Source of the DNA: Virgibacillus_N oceani_A
GTDB taxonomy: Bacteria; Bacillota; Bacilli; Bacillales; Amphibacillaceae
Direction: 5' to 3' (one strand)
Assembly: GCA_041521345.1 (NCBI GenBank)
Contig: JBGOHB010000006.1
Length of the DNA: 64,000 nt
The position numbers were made by a program, and so were the translations under genes. The notes beneath the pieces are model-generated. The model was not told the DNA's origin and ran no database searches. It saw only the letters and a list, made by a program, of their open reading frames with translations. Positions within the stretch are counted from its first letter, which is position 1, and the number at the start of each line of letters is the position of its first letter. Shown here piece by piece: positions 35,794 through 44,861 of the stretch.

Positions 35794-36348
35794 ATGAAGG
35801 TAAATATTATTGGTATTATTTTATTTGTTACTGGAATTACCGTTATAATTATTGGTGTATATAGTGCCTATCAGAATGCGAATTATGATAATCCAGTCGC
35901 AGGTGATGCATACTCAACAACTATGGATTGGCACATGTTTTTTATGATGTTACCCAGTTACGTTGCAAATGGAGCAATGTTGATAGGACTGTCAGAAGTA
36001 ATTCGGCTATTACATAAGAAGCATTATCACACATCAAAAAATCCTGAAGGAAAAGTCTCGGCAAACTTAGCATCAGCTACGGAAAAAGAGAACCTTTCTG
36101 AATCATGGACAATCAGTGAAGCAGATGAGCAAAAAATGTATGAATTATACTCCGATCAAGCTATTTTAGAAATCATACCTTCACAAAAAGAAGCGTATTG
36201 TATAGTAAAATTGCAGGAGAAAGATGGCCCTTTAAACCCATACATAAAAATTGTAGATGTATCGGGTTTTGGTGCCAGGGAAGTTCATGATGAGGCAATC
36301 AGACAGGAAATCATGAATTGGTATAAAAATGAAGATTATCAAAAATAG
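35794..36348 (+). CDS. Membrane protein of unknown function
   Basis: 184 residues. Two N-terminal membrane segments (VNIIGIILFVTGITVIIIGV, ~3-22, and ~50-70, MLPSYVANGAMLIGLSEVIR) and a ~110-residue soluble C-terminal domain ending EIMNWYKNEDYQK. ATG after GGAGGGAGG. The C-terminal domain has no recognised motif. Followed within 100 bases by another single-pass protein; the two could be co-transcribed. Confidence 0.7.
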   Translation: MKVNIIGIILFVTGITVIIIGVYSAYQNANYDNPVAGDAYSTTMDWHMFFMMLPSYVANGAMLIGLSEVIRLLHKKHYHTSKNPEGKVSANLASATEKENLSESWTISEADEQKMYELYSDQAILEIIPSQKEAYCIVKLQEKDGPLNPYIKIVDVSGFGAREVHDEAIRQEIMNWYKNEDYQK

Positions 36349-36441
36349 GTGAATAAAAAGGTGTTAAGGCAAAGCAGTATTGGGGAAAATGAAATAGCAG
36401 CGTAAAGAGGTATGAAGCGCCAATCGATGGAGGTGCTTATT

Positions 36442-36990
36442 TTGGCCAGAAAAAGAAAGCTAGGCTGGTTTGTGTGGACGTTAATTATCGTTCTAACTGT
36501 CACGGTAATTGGATCTGCAGCCATATTTTTTAACCTATTCAATCTTGATATTAACGACATATTAAATAGGCAGGCTTCCACAGTAAATGAAGAAATAACA
36601 GAAGAAACGCAGCAAGAAATTGAAGAGATTCAGGAAACAGTTGGACAGGAGCATAGTGAAATAGGAGAATTCATTACAAATCAGCATGAATTTTACAATG
36701 AAACAACCGGTTATGGCGGCATTAATAATTTGGATTGGGTAGAGCAAACAGAAATTGCACGGGAAATTATGGATTATATTAATGAACAAAATGATGCTAT
36801 AGTAAATGAGGCGCTGCGGCATGATTTAAATATTATCCATAATTTAGCCTCGGATGTAGTGGAGAAAGAGGATCAGGAGCTGGTCCGTGATCTGCACCGA
36901 TATTTCCATGACCTGGATATTGCATTAAACGGCTATACTGAATATGACAGGATTTGGAATGTAACTGAGACGCTGGGCAGCAGTAATTAG
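36442..36990 (+). CDS. Single-pass membrane protein with helical ectodomain
   Basis: About 182 residues from a TTG eight bases after GGAGG (an upstream ATG at 36412 lacks a site). A short basic start (ARKRKLGWF), one membrane segment (VWTLIIVLTVTVIGSAAIFF), then an acidic helical region (ETQQEIEEIQETVGQEHSEI) up to the end. Unknown. Confidence 0.65.
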   Translation: MARKRKLGWFVWTLIIVLTVTVIGSAAIFFNLFNLDINDILNRQASTVNEEITEETQQEIEEIQETVGQEHSEIGEFITNQHEFYNETTGYGGINNLDWVEQTEIAREIMDYINEQNDAIVNEALRHDLNIIHNLASDVVEKEDQELVRDLHRYFHDLDIALNGYTEYDRIWNVTETLGSSN

Positions 36991-37077
36991 AAGAAGAAAT
37001 AGCCTCTGTCATGACATGCTGATTGTATTTATGATAATCTATTAGTTGGAAAGTTGACTCTGAAGAGGTGAAGAATA

Positions 37078-38010
37078 ATGGAAAAGACATTAATTTTCGG
37101 GCATAAGAACCCGGACACAGATACGATTTGCTCGGCAATCGCTTATGCTGATCTGAAAACAAAAATCGGAGAGAATGTGGAGCCGGTTCGGCTAGGTGAA
37201 GTCAGCAAGGAAACGAATTTTGCATTGGAATACTTCGGGTTTGAAGCACCACGCTTCATTGAAAAAGTGGACCCAGATGTGAAAGATGTTATTTTAGTGG
37301 ATCATAATGAATTCCAGCAAAGTGTGGAGAATATTAAAGATGTACGGATCACGGAAGTCATTGATCATCACCGCATTTCCAATTTCGAAACAAAAGAACC
37401 GCTTTATTACCGCGCTGAACCAGTTGGATGCACGGCAACCATTTTAAATAAAATGTACAAGGAAAAAAATATTCCTATTGTCAAAGAGATTGCAGGACTG
37501 TTGCTTTCTGCGATTATTTCGGATTCCCTACTGCTGAAATCGCCAACCTGCACACAGGAAGATGTCGATGCAGCCAATGAACTCGCTGAAATTGCCGGCG
37601 TTAATCTGGAAACATACGGATTGGATATGCTGAAGACAGGTGCTGATTTGAGCGACCATACTGTGACAGAATTATTGACGATGGATGCGAAGGAATTTTC
37701 CATGGGAGATGCTAAAGTGGAGATCGGCCAGGTAAACACGGTTGATACTAGCTCCGTATACGAGTTCCAGGCAGATATTGATACAGAGATGGAGCAAATC
37801 ATTAAGGATAAAGACCTCGACCTTTTCCTGTTCGTCGTAACCGATATTTTAAATAACGATTCCGAAGTACTTGCACGCGGGGACGGGACAGATAAAGTGG
37901 AGCAGGGCTTTGGTGTGACACTGGATGAAAATAACCGTGCCCTCCTTAAAGGCGTTGTTTCACGCAAAAAACAGATTGTCACTGTGCTGACAGATGAATT
38001 TACAAAATAG
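37078..38010 (+). CDS. ppaC: Manganese-dependent inorganic pyrophosphatase
   Basis: 310 residues, family II (DHH) pyrophosphatase. Metal ligands: His and Asp in IFGHKNPDTDTICSAIAY, Asp in VILVDHNEFQQS, and the DHH motif in EVIDHHRISNF. The C-terminal DHHA2 part carries the substrate-binding KGVVSRKKQ. It hydrolyses pyrophosphate. ATG after AGAGGTG. Terminator follows. Confidence 0.96.
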   Translation: MEKTLIFGHKNPDTDTICSAIAYADLKTKIGENVEPVRLGEVSKETNFALEYFGFEAPRFIEKVDPDVKDVILVDHNEFQQSVENIKDVRITEVIDHHRISNFETKEPLYYRAEPVGCTATILNKMYKEKNIPIVKEIAGLLLSAIISDSLLLKSPTCTQEDVDAANELAEIAGVNLETYGLDMLKTGADLSDHTVTELLTMDAKEFSMGDAKVEIGQVNTVDTSSVYEFQADIDTEMEQIIKDKDLDLFLFVVTDILNNDSEVLARGDGTDKVEQGFGVTLDENNRALLKGVVSRKKQIVTVLTDEFTK

Positions 38011-38018
38011 TTGATGGG

Positions 38019-38053
38019 AGCTATTCTGGGATGATTTTCCGGGATAGCTTTTT
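38019..38053 (+). terminator. Terminator of ppaC
   Basis: AGCTATTC pairs with GGATAGCT, with an inner GGG/CC extension, and TTTTTT follows. Confidence 0.75.
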
Positions 38054-38070
38054 TATGTAGCTTTTGACAG

Positions 38071-38275
38071 GGGACCTCTATGGGACAAAACCGTGAATTT
38101 TTGGTAGTATTCAGTTTAATAGGAGGCCTCTATGCGACATAATTATGGCTTTTTGTTAGTGTTCCGTTCAATAGCAGACCTCTATGTGACAAAAATTATG
38201 TATTTTTCTTAGTATTCCGGTCAATAGCAGACCACTATGAGACATAGCCATGTATTTTCTGGTTGATTCGAGGGT
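38071..38275. repeat. Four tandem copies of a ~52-bp repeat
   Basis: The motif GACCTCTATG-GACA recurs with TATG at 38079, 38131, 38183 and 38236 (steps 52, 52, 53), followed each time by an AT-rich tract and TAGTATTC-(G/A)-TCAATAG. The copies differ at many positions, so the array is old. It lies in the 440-base gap between ppaC and sspP, which is otherwise empty. No ORF runs through it. Confidence 0.7.
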
Positions 38276-38451
38276 TTAGAAACATCTTAATCCATGGGAT
38301 GAGCTGGTTAAATCGTTTTTTTGCACTCATTCATCATATTTTACTAATTATTTTTCCCAACCTAATCAACTTTCCTGCTTTCTAGCCTTCACAAAAGAAT
38401 AAACCCGTCCCCTTTTTCAAAAACTAACCCATAAAAGGAAAGGAGGGGACA

Positions 38452-38607
38452 ATGATGGGAAGCCGTCCAAAAGGACCAAAGCAAAAGAAAAATCCGGATC
38501 TGCCGCAAAGTCCGCAACAACCATATGGTGAGCCATTGCGGGGATCCAAAAAGGTAAAGAATAAAAATCATTCCAGACAAAATCATAATCCGCACCATGG
38601 TTTATAA
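38452..38607 (+). CDS. sspP: Small acid-soluble spore protein P
   Basis: 51 residues from an ATG after AGGAGGGG (a second ATG follows three bases later). The C-terminal text PYGEPLRGSKKVKNKNHSRQ followed by NHNPHH matches the conserved half of B. subtilis SspP (minor SASP, also called CotL). The N-terminal half is lysine- and proline-rich. It would be made late in the forespore. A hairpin (CCCGTATCAC/GTGATGCGGG, 38647-38674) follows. Confidence 0.85.
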   Translation: MMGSRPKGPKQKKNPDLPQSPQQPYGEPLRGSKKVKNKNHSRQNHNPHHGL

Positions 38608-38646
38608 TAAAATATATTTCGATTTATTTTTCTACCTTCAATTGTT

Positions 38647-38674
38647 CCCGTATCACGGTGATAAGTGATGCGGG
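38647..38674 (+). terminator. Hairpin after sspP
   Basis: CCCGTATCAC and GTGATGCGGG form a stem with one mismatch around an eight-base loop. A T-rich stretch (TTGTTATTTTTC) follows, about 40 bases past the sspP stop. Confidence 0.6.
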
Positions 38675-38775
38675 ATTAAGTTGTTATTTTTCTCTTTAAT
38701 GCATTAAAAATCATACAAATAAATTTGGTCTTCTGCTATGATTTACGATATACATTAAGAAAAGGAGAGTATCTT

Positions 38776-39159
38776 ATGTGGAAAGATTTTAAAGAGTTTG
38801 CATTTCAGGGAAATGTGATGGATTTAGCAGTTGCGGTAGTAATTGGAGCCGCATTCGGAGCAATTGTTAATTCATTTGTGGAAAATATAATAACACCGAC
38901 TGTGGGGATTTTGCTGAATGGTGTAGATTTTACGAGCTTATCTTACACTGTCGGAAATTCCGAAATTACATATGGCGTATTTCTCCAGTCTATATTTGAT
39001 TTTCTTATTATATCATTTTCAATTTTCTTGTTTATTCGGATATTAATGAAGTTTAAGCGTGAAAAAGAGGCGGAGAGAGAAGCAGAAGAGGAAACCGATG
39101 CTCGAGAAGAGCTGCTTGTAGAAATCAGGGATTTACTGAAGGAGCAGAACAGGAGATAA
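38776..39159 (+). CDS. mscL: Large-conductance mechanosensitive channel
   Basis: 127 residues, normal MscL length. MWKDFKEFAFQGNVMDLAVAV and VIGAAFGAIVNSFVENIITP form the amphipathic start and TM1; TM2 is FLQSIFDFLIISFSIFLFI; the charged helix at the end (EAEREAEEETDAREELLVEI) is the cytoplasmic bundle. It opens under membrane tension to release solutes on osmotic down-shock. ATG after AAAGGAG. Confidence 0.95.
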   Translation: MWKDFKEFAFQGNVMDLAVAVVIGAAFGAIVNSFVENIITPTVGILLNGVDFTSLSYTVGNSEITYGVFLQSIFDFLIISFSIFLFIRILMKFKREKEAEREAEEETDAREELLVEIRDLLKEQNRR

Positions 39160-39204
39160 ATTTTCTGCAGCAACATATGACATTTCAGGGGAGGAAAGTT
39201 CTAC

Positions 39205-39788
39205 ATGCAAATCAGAAGATATCATGCCGATGATGAAAAAGACTGGGTGCGTTGCAGAATGCTCTCGTTTCTGGACACACCGCTTATTATGATAATGTAC
39301 TGCGAGAGAAAGAAAACTACAACAATCGAGCAATCGAGTTAGTCGCCGAAATAAATAATCAGATTGTCGGTCTGATTGATGTGGAATGTGAACAAAAACC
39401 AAAAACTGTCTGTACAGGAAATAATGGATTGGGAGGGATGATCTGGCATATAGCTGTTCACCCTGATTTTCAGCGGATGGGAATCGGGGAAAAACTGCTG
39501 CATGAAGCGGAAAGCAAGGCAAAAGAAAAAGGAATCAGCTACCTGGAAGCATGGACAAGGGATGATAAGTGGGTTATTGATTGGTATGAGAAAAATGGAT
39601 TCATGGAGGGATATTCCTATTTGCACGTATTTATTGATAATCTGAGACAATTAAAGACCATCAATGCTGACTTACAGTTTGTTCAGGCTTGGGCACATTA
39701 TAGCGGTGAGGATAAGGAAAAAATAAAAGCTTATTACAATCGTACACATGATTGCTCCTGTTTTACGAAAAAAATATGGGGGGATTAA
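39205..39788 (+). pseudogene. GNAT acetyltransferase, frameshifted
   Basis: An ATG after GGGGAGGAAAG opens MQIRRYHADDEKDWVRCRML and SFLDT; two extra bases at about 39275-39282 (an apparent AC duplication in GACACACC) shift the rest, which reads AYYDNVLREKENYNNR then the acetyl-CoA-binding HPDFQRMGIGEKLLHEAESKA, WTRDD, WYEKNGF. Rejoined it is ~195 residues, normal for GNAT. The downstream MBL gene overlaps its end. The duplication is not in a long homopolymer, which favours true inactivation. Confidence 0.7.
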
Positions 39789-39789
39789 T

Positions 39790-40578
39790 TTGTCTTACAT
39801 AACAGATCCATGGTTCACGGTGGAAAAAATAGATGGAGCAACCTTTGCTATTAGTGAATACGGACATTGGGAAAAGGTACATTCCTTTTTATTGCTTGGA
39901 GATGAAAAAGCAGCCTTAATTGATACTGGTCTTGGAATTGATAATATCAAAAGAGTTACCGATCAACTAACAGATTTGCCAATTATTGTGATCACCACAC
40001 ATGTTCATGCCGATCATATTGGAAGTCATGGTGAATTTGATGAGATTTACGTTCATGAGCTGGAAGCGGATTGGCTTATTAGCGGGATTAAAGGATTGCC
40101 AATGGAACAACTTCGTAAAGATATCGGACGGGATATAACCCTGCCCACACCAGCATCATTTGATCCTGCTTCATATGTTCCTTTTCAGGGAAATCCGACT
40201 GGCATGATGAAGGATGCGGACACCATAGTTATTGGGCAACGGAGGCTGAAAATTCTCCATACTCCTGGCCATTCCCCGGGACATGTATGTATTTTTGATA
40301 AGAATTATGGTTATCTTTTCACTGGTGATTTGTTATACACCGGAACGCCGGTGTATGCATTTTACCCGACTACAGACCCAGCAGATTTAGTGAATTCGCT
40401 TGAAAGGATAGCAAATTTAAAAGGGGTGACCATGATTTTTGGCTCACATAATCAGCTTGGCATCGACACTGGTATTTTTGAAGATGTGAAAAATGCAGTG
40501 ATGGAACTTCGGGAAAAAGATGCGATCAGGCATGGAACAGGAATTCATACAGTTGGGCGATTTTCTGTTCAATTTTAA
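39790..40578 (+). CDS. MBL-fold metallo-hydrolase
   Basis: About 262 residues. Zinc ligands THVHADHIGSHG (HxHxDH), TPGHSPGH, FTGDLLY and the C-terminal GSHNQ are all present, as in glyoxalase II/lactonase-type enzymes. The start is a TTG seven bases after GGGGGG. It begins two bases after the broken GNAT gene, suggesting an old operon. Its substrate is unknown. Confidence 0.85.
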   Translation: MSYITDPWFTVEKIDGATFAISEYGHWEKVHSFLLLGDEKAALIDTGLGIDNIKRVTDQLTDLPIIVITTHVHADHIGSHGEFDEIYVHELEADWLISGIKGLPMEQLRKDIGRDITLPTPASFDPASYVPFQGNPTGMMKDADTIVIGQRRLKILHTPGHSPGHVCIFDKNYGYLFTGDLLYTGTPVYAFYPTTDPADLVNSLERIANLKGVTMIFGSHNQLGIDTGIFEDVKNAVMELREKDAIRHGTGIHTVGRFSVQF

Positions 40579-40605
40579 TCGCGGTTGAAATGAGAGGTGA
40601 ATCGA

Positions 40606-41139
40606 GTGCATCACCCCATAAACTATTTTAAAACGGAAAATGAAAAACAAAAAAGAGCATACAAAGTTATACAATCACTTCATCTTATGAATGACCTAAA
40701 GGAATTTACGCCAATCCTTTGTGGAACGATTCCACTTGGGATTGATGTGGATAGTTCAGATCTTGATATCATCATGGAAGTGAATGATTTTCCCAGGTTC
40801 GAGCAGAAAATCAGGAAACTACACAGTAAACACGATAATTTTAAAATTAAACATACTAACATCAGAGGGCAAAAAGTGATAAAAGCCAACTTTTTCGATC
40901 GGGGTTTTGAGTTTGAGCTATTTGGCCAGTCTCAGCCTGTATTTGAACAACACGCATATCTACATATGATAATTGAACAGTCACTTTTGGAAAAAATCCC
41001 ATACTTAAAAGAAAAAGTGATTAAACTGAAAAAACGAGGATATAAAACTGAGCCGGCCTTCTGTGAAGTGTTGGGAATCTCGGGAGATCCTTACGACAAT
41101 CTTATTATTTATGGCAAAAACAATGGTATGATAAAATAA
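40606..41139 (+). CDS. DUF4269 family, nucleotidyltransferase-like
   Basis: About 177 residues. LCGTIPLGIDVDSSDLDIIMEV carries the GT-PLGI-...-SDLDI motif of nucleotidyltransferase-fold proteins with two acidic metal ligands. The rest (FELFGQSQPVFEQHAYLHM, CEVLGISGDPYDNL) matches the DUF4269 pattern. Start GTG at 40606 after GAGAGGTG; an alternative GTG lies at 40597. The activity is not known. Confidence 0.75.
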   Translation: MHHPINYFKTENEKQKRAYKVIQSLHLMNDLKEFTPILCGTIPLGIDVDSSDLDIIMEVNDFPRFEQKIRKLHSKHDNFKIKHTNIRGQKVIKANFFDRGFEFELFGQSQPVFEQHAYLHMIIEQSLLEKIPYLKEKVIKLKKRGYKTEPAFCEVLGISGDPYDNLIIYGKNNGMIK

Positions 41140-41217
41140 TTTTCACCTGCGAGGGAACTTTTCCTTCGTTTTTTCGTATATTTAATTGTCAAAAAATTTA
41201 TTGAGGGAATGATTATT

Positions 41218-41565
41218 TTGCCAAAAATATTAATTCATGTGGAAGGTTTAATTGTTTTGCTGCTAAGTATTTATGTTTATTCACTTACCGATTTTGGCTG
41301 GCTGCTATTTATTCTGCTGTTGCTCGTTCCGGACATTTCCATGCTTGGATACCTTAGTAACAACCGCGTAGGGGCTATTATTTACAATATTTTCCATACA
41401 TACACTACACCGGTACTAATTATTACAATCAGTTTATTCTTTTCCATGCAGATTCTTTTGGCAATCGGTTTAATCTGGACTGCACACATCGGCATGGATC
41501 GTGCGGCAGGATTTGGACTTAAATATCAAACAGGTTTCAAGGATAATCATTTGCAGCAAATATAA
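41218..41565 (+). CDS. DUF4260 small membrane protein
   Basis: About 115 residues with three or four membrane segments. The end of the family, HIGMDRAAGFGLKYQTGFKD, is well kept. TTG at 41218 is nine bases after GAGGGA; the ATG at 41209 is too close to it. Function unknown. It is followed by the ABC exporter genes on the same strand. Confidence 0.75.
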   Translation: MPKILIHVEGLIVLLLSIYVYSLTDFGWLLFILLLLVPDISMLGYLSNNRVGAIIYNIFHTYTTPVLIITISLFFSMQILLAIGLIWTAHIGMDRAAGFGLKYQTGFKDNHLQQI

Positions 41566-41669
41566 TCTCCATCTGGAGGCGGAGAAATTTTCGTGCTTCG
41601 GGTTGTAGTGAAATCGGATGTAACGACGTAAAATGAACCTTGAAATGAAGTAAAGAAGGGATGGGGCAC

Positions 41670-42656
41670 ATGGAAAATATCATTGAAGTAAAGAATTTGA
41701 AAAAATCTTATAAGAAAAGGAGAACGAAGGAATACATACATGCAATAAGTGATGTATCGTTTCATGTTAAGCAGGGAGAGATATTGGGCCTGCTAGGTCC
41801 AAATGGCGCCGGAAAAACAACGACGATCAAAATGCTCTGTGGTCTATTGATTCCTGATTCAGGGTTCATTCAGGTGAATGGGGTAAATATGAGGAAAAAA
41901 AGACTGCATGGACTGCGTCATATCAGCGCTGTACTGGAAGGCAACCGAAATTTATATTGGCGTTTAACGGTACGGGAAAATCTTGAGTATTTTGCAGGGA
42001 ACCGGGGTTTTTCCAGAAAAGATGTTGCAGATAGAATCGATGAACTACTGGAGCAATTTCATTTAAAAGAAAAGGAAAATGAACTGGTTAACCGGCTTTC
42101 CCGCGGGATGCAGCAGAAGCTGGCGATTGCGGTTGCCATGCTTGCAGAAAGTGAAGTGATTCTGTTGGATGAGCCGACACTTGGTTTGGATGTGGAAACG
42201 GGCTATGAGGTCAGGGAGATTTTGAAAAATATTGTCCGTGATTATAATCGGACGATCATTATCAGTTCCCATGATATGGATGTTGTGCAGGATTTGTGTC
42301 AGCGGACCGTTATTATTGATGAAGGAAAAATTATTACGGATGATAAAGTCGAGAACCTATTGAAGTTATTTGAAGTGCGTTCCTATACAATTACACTTGG
42401 CGGGCTATTGACGAACGAGCAGCAGGAGCTATTGCATCAGAAATTTCCTCACGTTGTGTATACACCGGACACAGTTCAGTCCACACTGGAAATTGATCTT
42501 GCTAGAAGAGAAGATATCTATGATTTATTTGATGTGCTGAAACTGAATCACATTCAAGTTGAATCCTTTGACAGAAGTACTGTTAATTTTGAGCAAATAT
42601 TCATGAAAATCGTAAAGGGGGAAGAGAGACATGGCTCGCTGGCTCAATCTTCTTAA
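41670..42656 (+). CDS. ABC transporter ATP-binding protein
   Basis: About 328 residues. Walker A GPNGAGKTTT, signature RLSRGMQQKLAIAVAML, Walker B VILLDEPTLGLDV, H-loop SSHDM are intact, and a C-terminal accessory domain ~220-328 follows. It resembles the ATPase of ABC-2 drug or polysaccharide exporters (NatA/DrrA-like). The ATG at 41670 is preferred to 41661 because of spacing from GAAGGG. It overlaps the permease start by 26 bases. Confidence 0.88.
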   Translation: MENIIEVKNLKKSYKKRRTKEYIHAISDVSFHVKQGEILGLLGPNGAGKTTTIKMLCGLLIPDSGFIQVNGVNMRKKRLHGLRHISAVLEGNRNLYWRLTVRENLEYFAGNRGFSRKDVADRIDELLEQFHLKEKENELVNRLSRGMQQKLAIAVAMLAESEVILLDEPTLGLDVETGYEVREILKNIVRDYNRTIIISSHDMDVVQDLCQRTVIIDEGKIITDDKVENLLKLFEVRSYTITLGGLLTNEQQELLHQKFPHVVYTPDTVQSTLEIDLARREDIYDLFDVLKLNHIQVESFDRSTVNFEQIFMKIVKGEERHGSLAQSS

Positions 42657-43407
42657 AGCAAATACGAGAAAGGAATATATTGAATTAAAACGTTATCTTC
42701 CGAATACCCTGGCAATGCTGTTTACTTTTTATTTCATTTTCCTTGGAATGTTCCTCGGAATTCAGGTTGTCGGGGACCCAGGTTCCCAGGATGTTAACAC
42801 ACAATACGTGATCGTAAATTATATTTTCTGGTTCCTGGCATTTATGATTATTAACAGCATCGGCTGGGAAGTCATTAATGAAGCGATGCGCGGGACATTG
42901 GAGCAGCTGAACATGTCACCGATGGGGATATGGCGTATTATGACCTCCCGGTTAATTGCAACAACCTTGCTTTATTCCATCATGATTGTCTTATTGCTTT
43001 ATTTATCCATGTTCACGACAGGACAATGGTTAAATCTTGATATTGTTTCCATTCTTCCTGTATTAATACTTACATTAATCAGCATGTTTGGGATGGGCTT
43101 CATCATTGCCGGGATCTCAATTGTATTAAAACAGGTGCAGGCGTTTCTGCAGATATTGCAATTTATTTTGGCCGCTCTGACATTTGTACCGCTGAGCCTA
43201 TCTCCTTTACTGGCCTATCTGCCATTTGTAAAAGGAGTTGACTTGGTTCGGGAAATTATGATTCATGGGGTGACTTTAAGTCAAATACCTGCAGGGGATT
43301 TTTTGATTTTAGGATTTAATGCCGTATTCTATTTGCTGCTTGGACTTGGCATTTTCTTTTATTGTGAGCGGGTGGCGATGAATAAAGGGTTGATGGCGCA
43401 TTACTGA
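42631..43407 (+). CDS. ABC-2 type permease
   Basis: 258 residues with six membrane segments, ATG after GGGGAAGAG within the 3' end of the ATPase gene. The family pattern WEVINEAMRGTLEQLNMSPM (coupling helix region) is clear. It forms an exporter with the preceding ATPase; the substrate is unknown. Confidence 0.85.
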   Translation: MARWLNLLKANTRKEYIELKRYLPNTLAMLFTFYFIFLGMFLGIQVVGDPGSQDVNTQYVIVNYIFWFLAFMIINSIGWEVINEAMRGTLEQLNMSPMGIWRIMTSRLIATTLLYSIMIVLLLYLSMFTTGQWLNLDIVSILPVLILTLISMFGMGFIIAGISIVLKQVQAFLQILQFILAALTFVPLSLSPLLAYLPFVKGVDLVREIMIHGVTLSQIPAGDFLILGFNAVFYLLLGLGIFFYCERVAMNKGLMAHY

Positions 43408-43524
43408 TTATTGGCATATGGAGTTATAAAGGCACATTAGGCTTAAGCTTGTCACATGCTGAATTTTATAGCCTTTATAAACTGTTCCATTAGTAATTTT
43501 TCGTAAAATAGGTAATTGTCTTAT

Positions 43525-43552
43525 ACGAATGCTGGCCTTTTACCATAGGTTA
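43525..43552 (+). promoter_or_regulatory. Sigma-K-like promoter for cotD
   Basis: CATAGGTTA at 43544-43552 matches the sigma-K -10 pattern CATANNNTA, with AC 17 bases upstream at 43525-43526. It lies ~35 bases before the cotD start. B. subtilis cotD is made under sigma K in the mother cell. Confidence 0.5.
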
Positions 43553-43585
43553 TAAGTGTAATCAAATATGGAAAGGGGATTATCA

Positions 43586-44050
43586 ATGGGACATTTTCAT
43601 AAAGGTTGTGGATGCCCTAAACAAGTAGTTCATCCAACAAAGCATCATTGTGTCCAGCACTGCACGCAAAGTGAAGTTGAGCATATTCATCCCTCTCACA
43701 CAACTGTCATGAACCATCATACGCAAGTAAATAAACATGTATTTCCGCACTCTACATCTGTTCAAAATACGGCGGGCAGTGTAGATGTATATGGAGGTAC
43801 CTTCCAGACACCACCTCGGCCAGGTATGGGACCAGGCGGTCAAGTGGCAGGCGCAATGACGCCAGGCTATGGAGCAGGATATGGAGCTGGTGGAGGTCAG
43901 GTAGCAGGAGCGATGACACCGGGATACGGAGCAGGTATGGGTAATGGCGGCCAAGTAGCAGGAGCAACAGCACCAGGTCATGGACATGGTCATGGTCACC
44001 ACCATCATCATGGAGCGAAACACTGGAATAAAAAAGATAAATGGTGTTAA
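43586..44050 (+). CDS. cotD: CotD-family inner spore coat protein with Gly-rich repeats
   Basis: 154 residues, larger than B. subtilis CotD (~75). The start MGHFHKGCGCPKQVVHPTKH and the His-rich HIHPSHTTVMNHHTQVNKHV and FPHSTSVQN resemble CotD. From about residue 84 three copies of a ~20-residue repeat GGQVAGAMTPGYGAG extend the protein, followed by a His tail (GHGHGHGHHHHHG) and a final Cys. The ATG at 43586 has AAAGGGG upstream. The next gene is ypsA, as in B. subtilis, where cotD is also near ypsA. Confidence 0.75.
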   Translation: MGHFHKGCGCPKQVVHPTKHHCVQHCTQSEVEHIHPSHTTVMNHHTQVNKHVFPHSTSVQNTAGSVDVYGGTFQTPPRPGMGPGGQVAGAMTPGYGAGYGAGGGQVAGAMTPGYGAGMGNGGQVAGATAPGHGHGHGHHHHHGAKHWNKKDKWC

Positions 44051-44126
44051 CTTATAGAGGGAGCTGACATAGAGGATGTCAGCTCTTTGTTCTTTGATTT
44101 TAGGAACGGAAAGGTGCCGCTTACAT

Positions 44127-44681
44127 ATGAAAATATTAACAGTGACAGGGTACAAACCAATGGAGTTAAACATATTTAAAGAGGACGACCCACGCATTAC
44201 TTTTATCAAGGGGGCTTTGGAGAAGCAGCTGATTAATTTCGCAGAAGAAGGTTTGGAATGGGTGCTGATCTCCGGGCAGATGGGTGTGGAATTATGGACC
44301 GCGGAAGTTGTGTTGGAAATGAAGGAGACCTATCCGGTAAACCTTGGCATTTTTCCTCCATTTGAAAATCAGGCAAGCCGCTGGCCAGAAGCATTACAGA
44401 AAAAATATGAAATGTTAATCTCCAACTGTGATTTTTACAAGCCGATTTATCAGGGAGATTATAGAGGAGCGTTTCAATTTAAGGCAAAAAATATGTGGCT
44501 GGCAGATAAAAGTGATGGATGTCTTTTGTTGGTGGATGAAGAATACCCTGGGAGTAACCACTATTTTTACGAGGCTGCGAAGGGAGCAGGCGGGGATTAT
44601 CCTATTTATACTATTACACCTGCAGACTTGGATGATGTCGTGGAAGAAATTCGGATGAGCGATCCGGATTATTGGGATTGA
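44127..44681 (+). CDS. ypsA: YpsA/DUF1273 SLOG-family protein
   Basis: 184 residues. MKILTVTGYKPMELNIFKED and VLISGQMGVELWTAEVVLEM carry the Rossmann-like SLOG (nucleotide-binding) marks. The C-terminal GGDYPIYTITPADLDDVVEE completes the family. YpsA is linked with cell division control; its ligand is not known. ATG 10 bases after AAAGGTG. No gpsB follows it here, unlike B. subtilis. Confidence 0.85.
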   Translation: MKILTVTGYKPMELNIFKEDDPRITFIKGALEKQLINFAEEGLEWVLISGQMGVELWTAEVVLEMKETYPVNLGIFPPFENQASRWPEALQKKYEMLISNCDFYKPIYQGDYRGAFQFKAKNMWLADKSDGCLLLVDEEYPGSNHYFYEAAKGAGGDYPIYTITPADLDDVVEEIRMSDPDYWD

Positions 44682-44861
44682 TGTTGGGAGTGGCATGTCG
44701 TGCTTCGGTGAGGCAGTGTTTGATGGTAAAACGGGAAAATGCCAAAGTTCACAAAGTTTTCCTCGAAGTTCACAATTACAGACATGAAAAATGCTTACTT
44801 CTCTGCACACATACACTAGATTAAATTAAACTCGCTAGCGGTAAAGGAGCGTGTGATAAAA

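Noticed and set aside
37407..37982. 191-residue minus-strand open frame opposite ppaC
   Set aside because: Fully antisense to a clear pyrophosphatase gene with no family marks.
43583..44209. 208-residue minus-strand open frame opposite cotD
   Set aside because: It is the antisense of the Gly/His-rich cotD repeats; its Cys/Ser/Arg-rich text is typical of such shadows.
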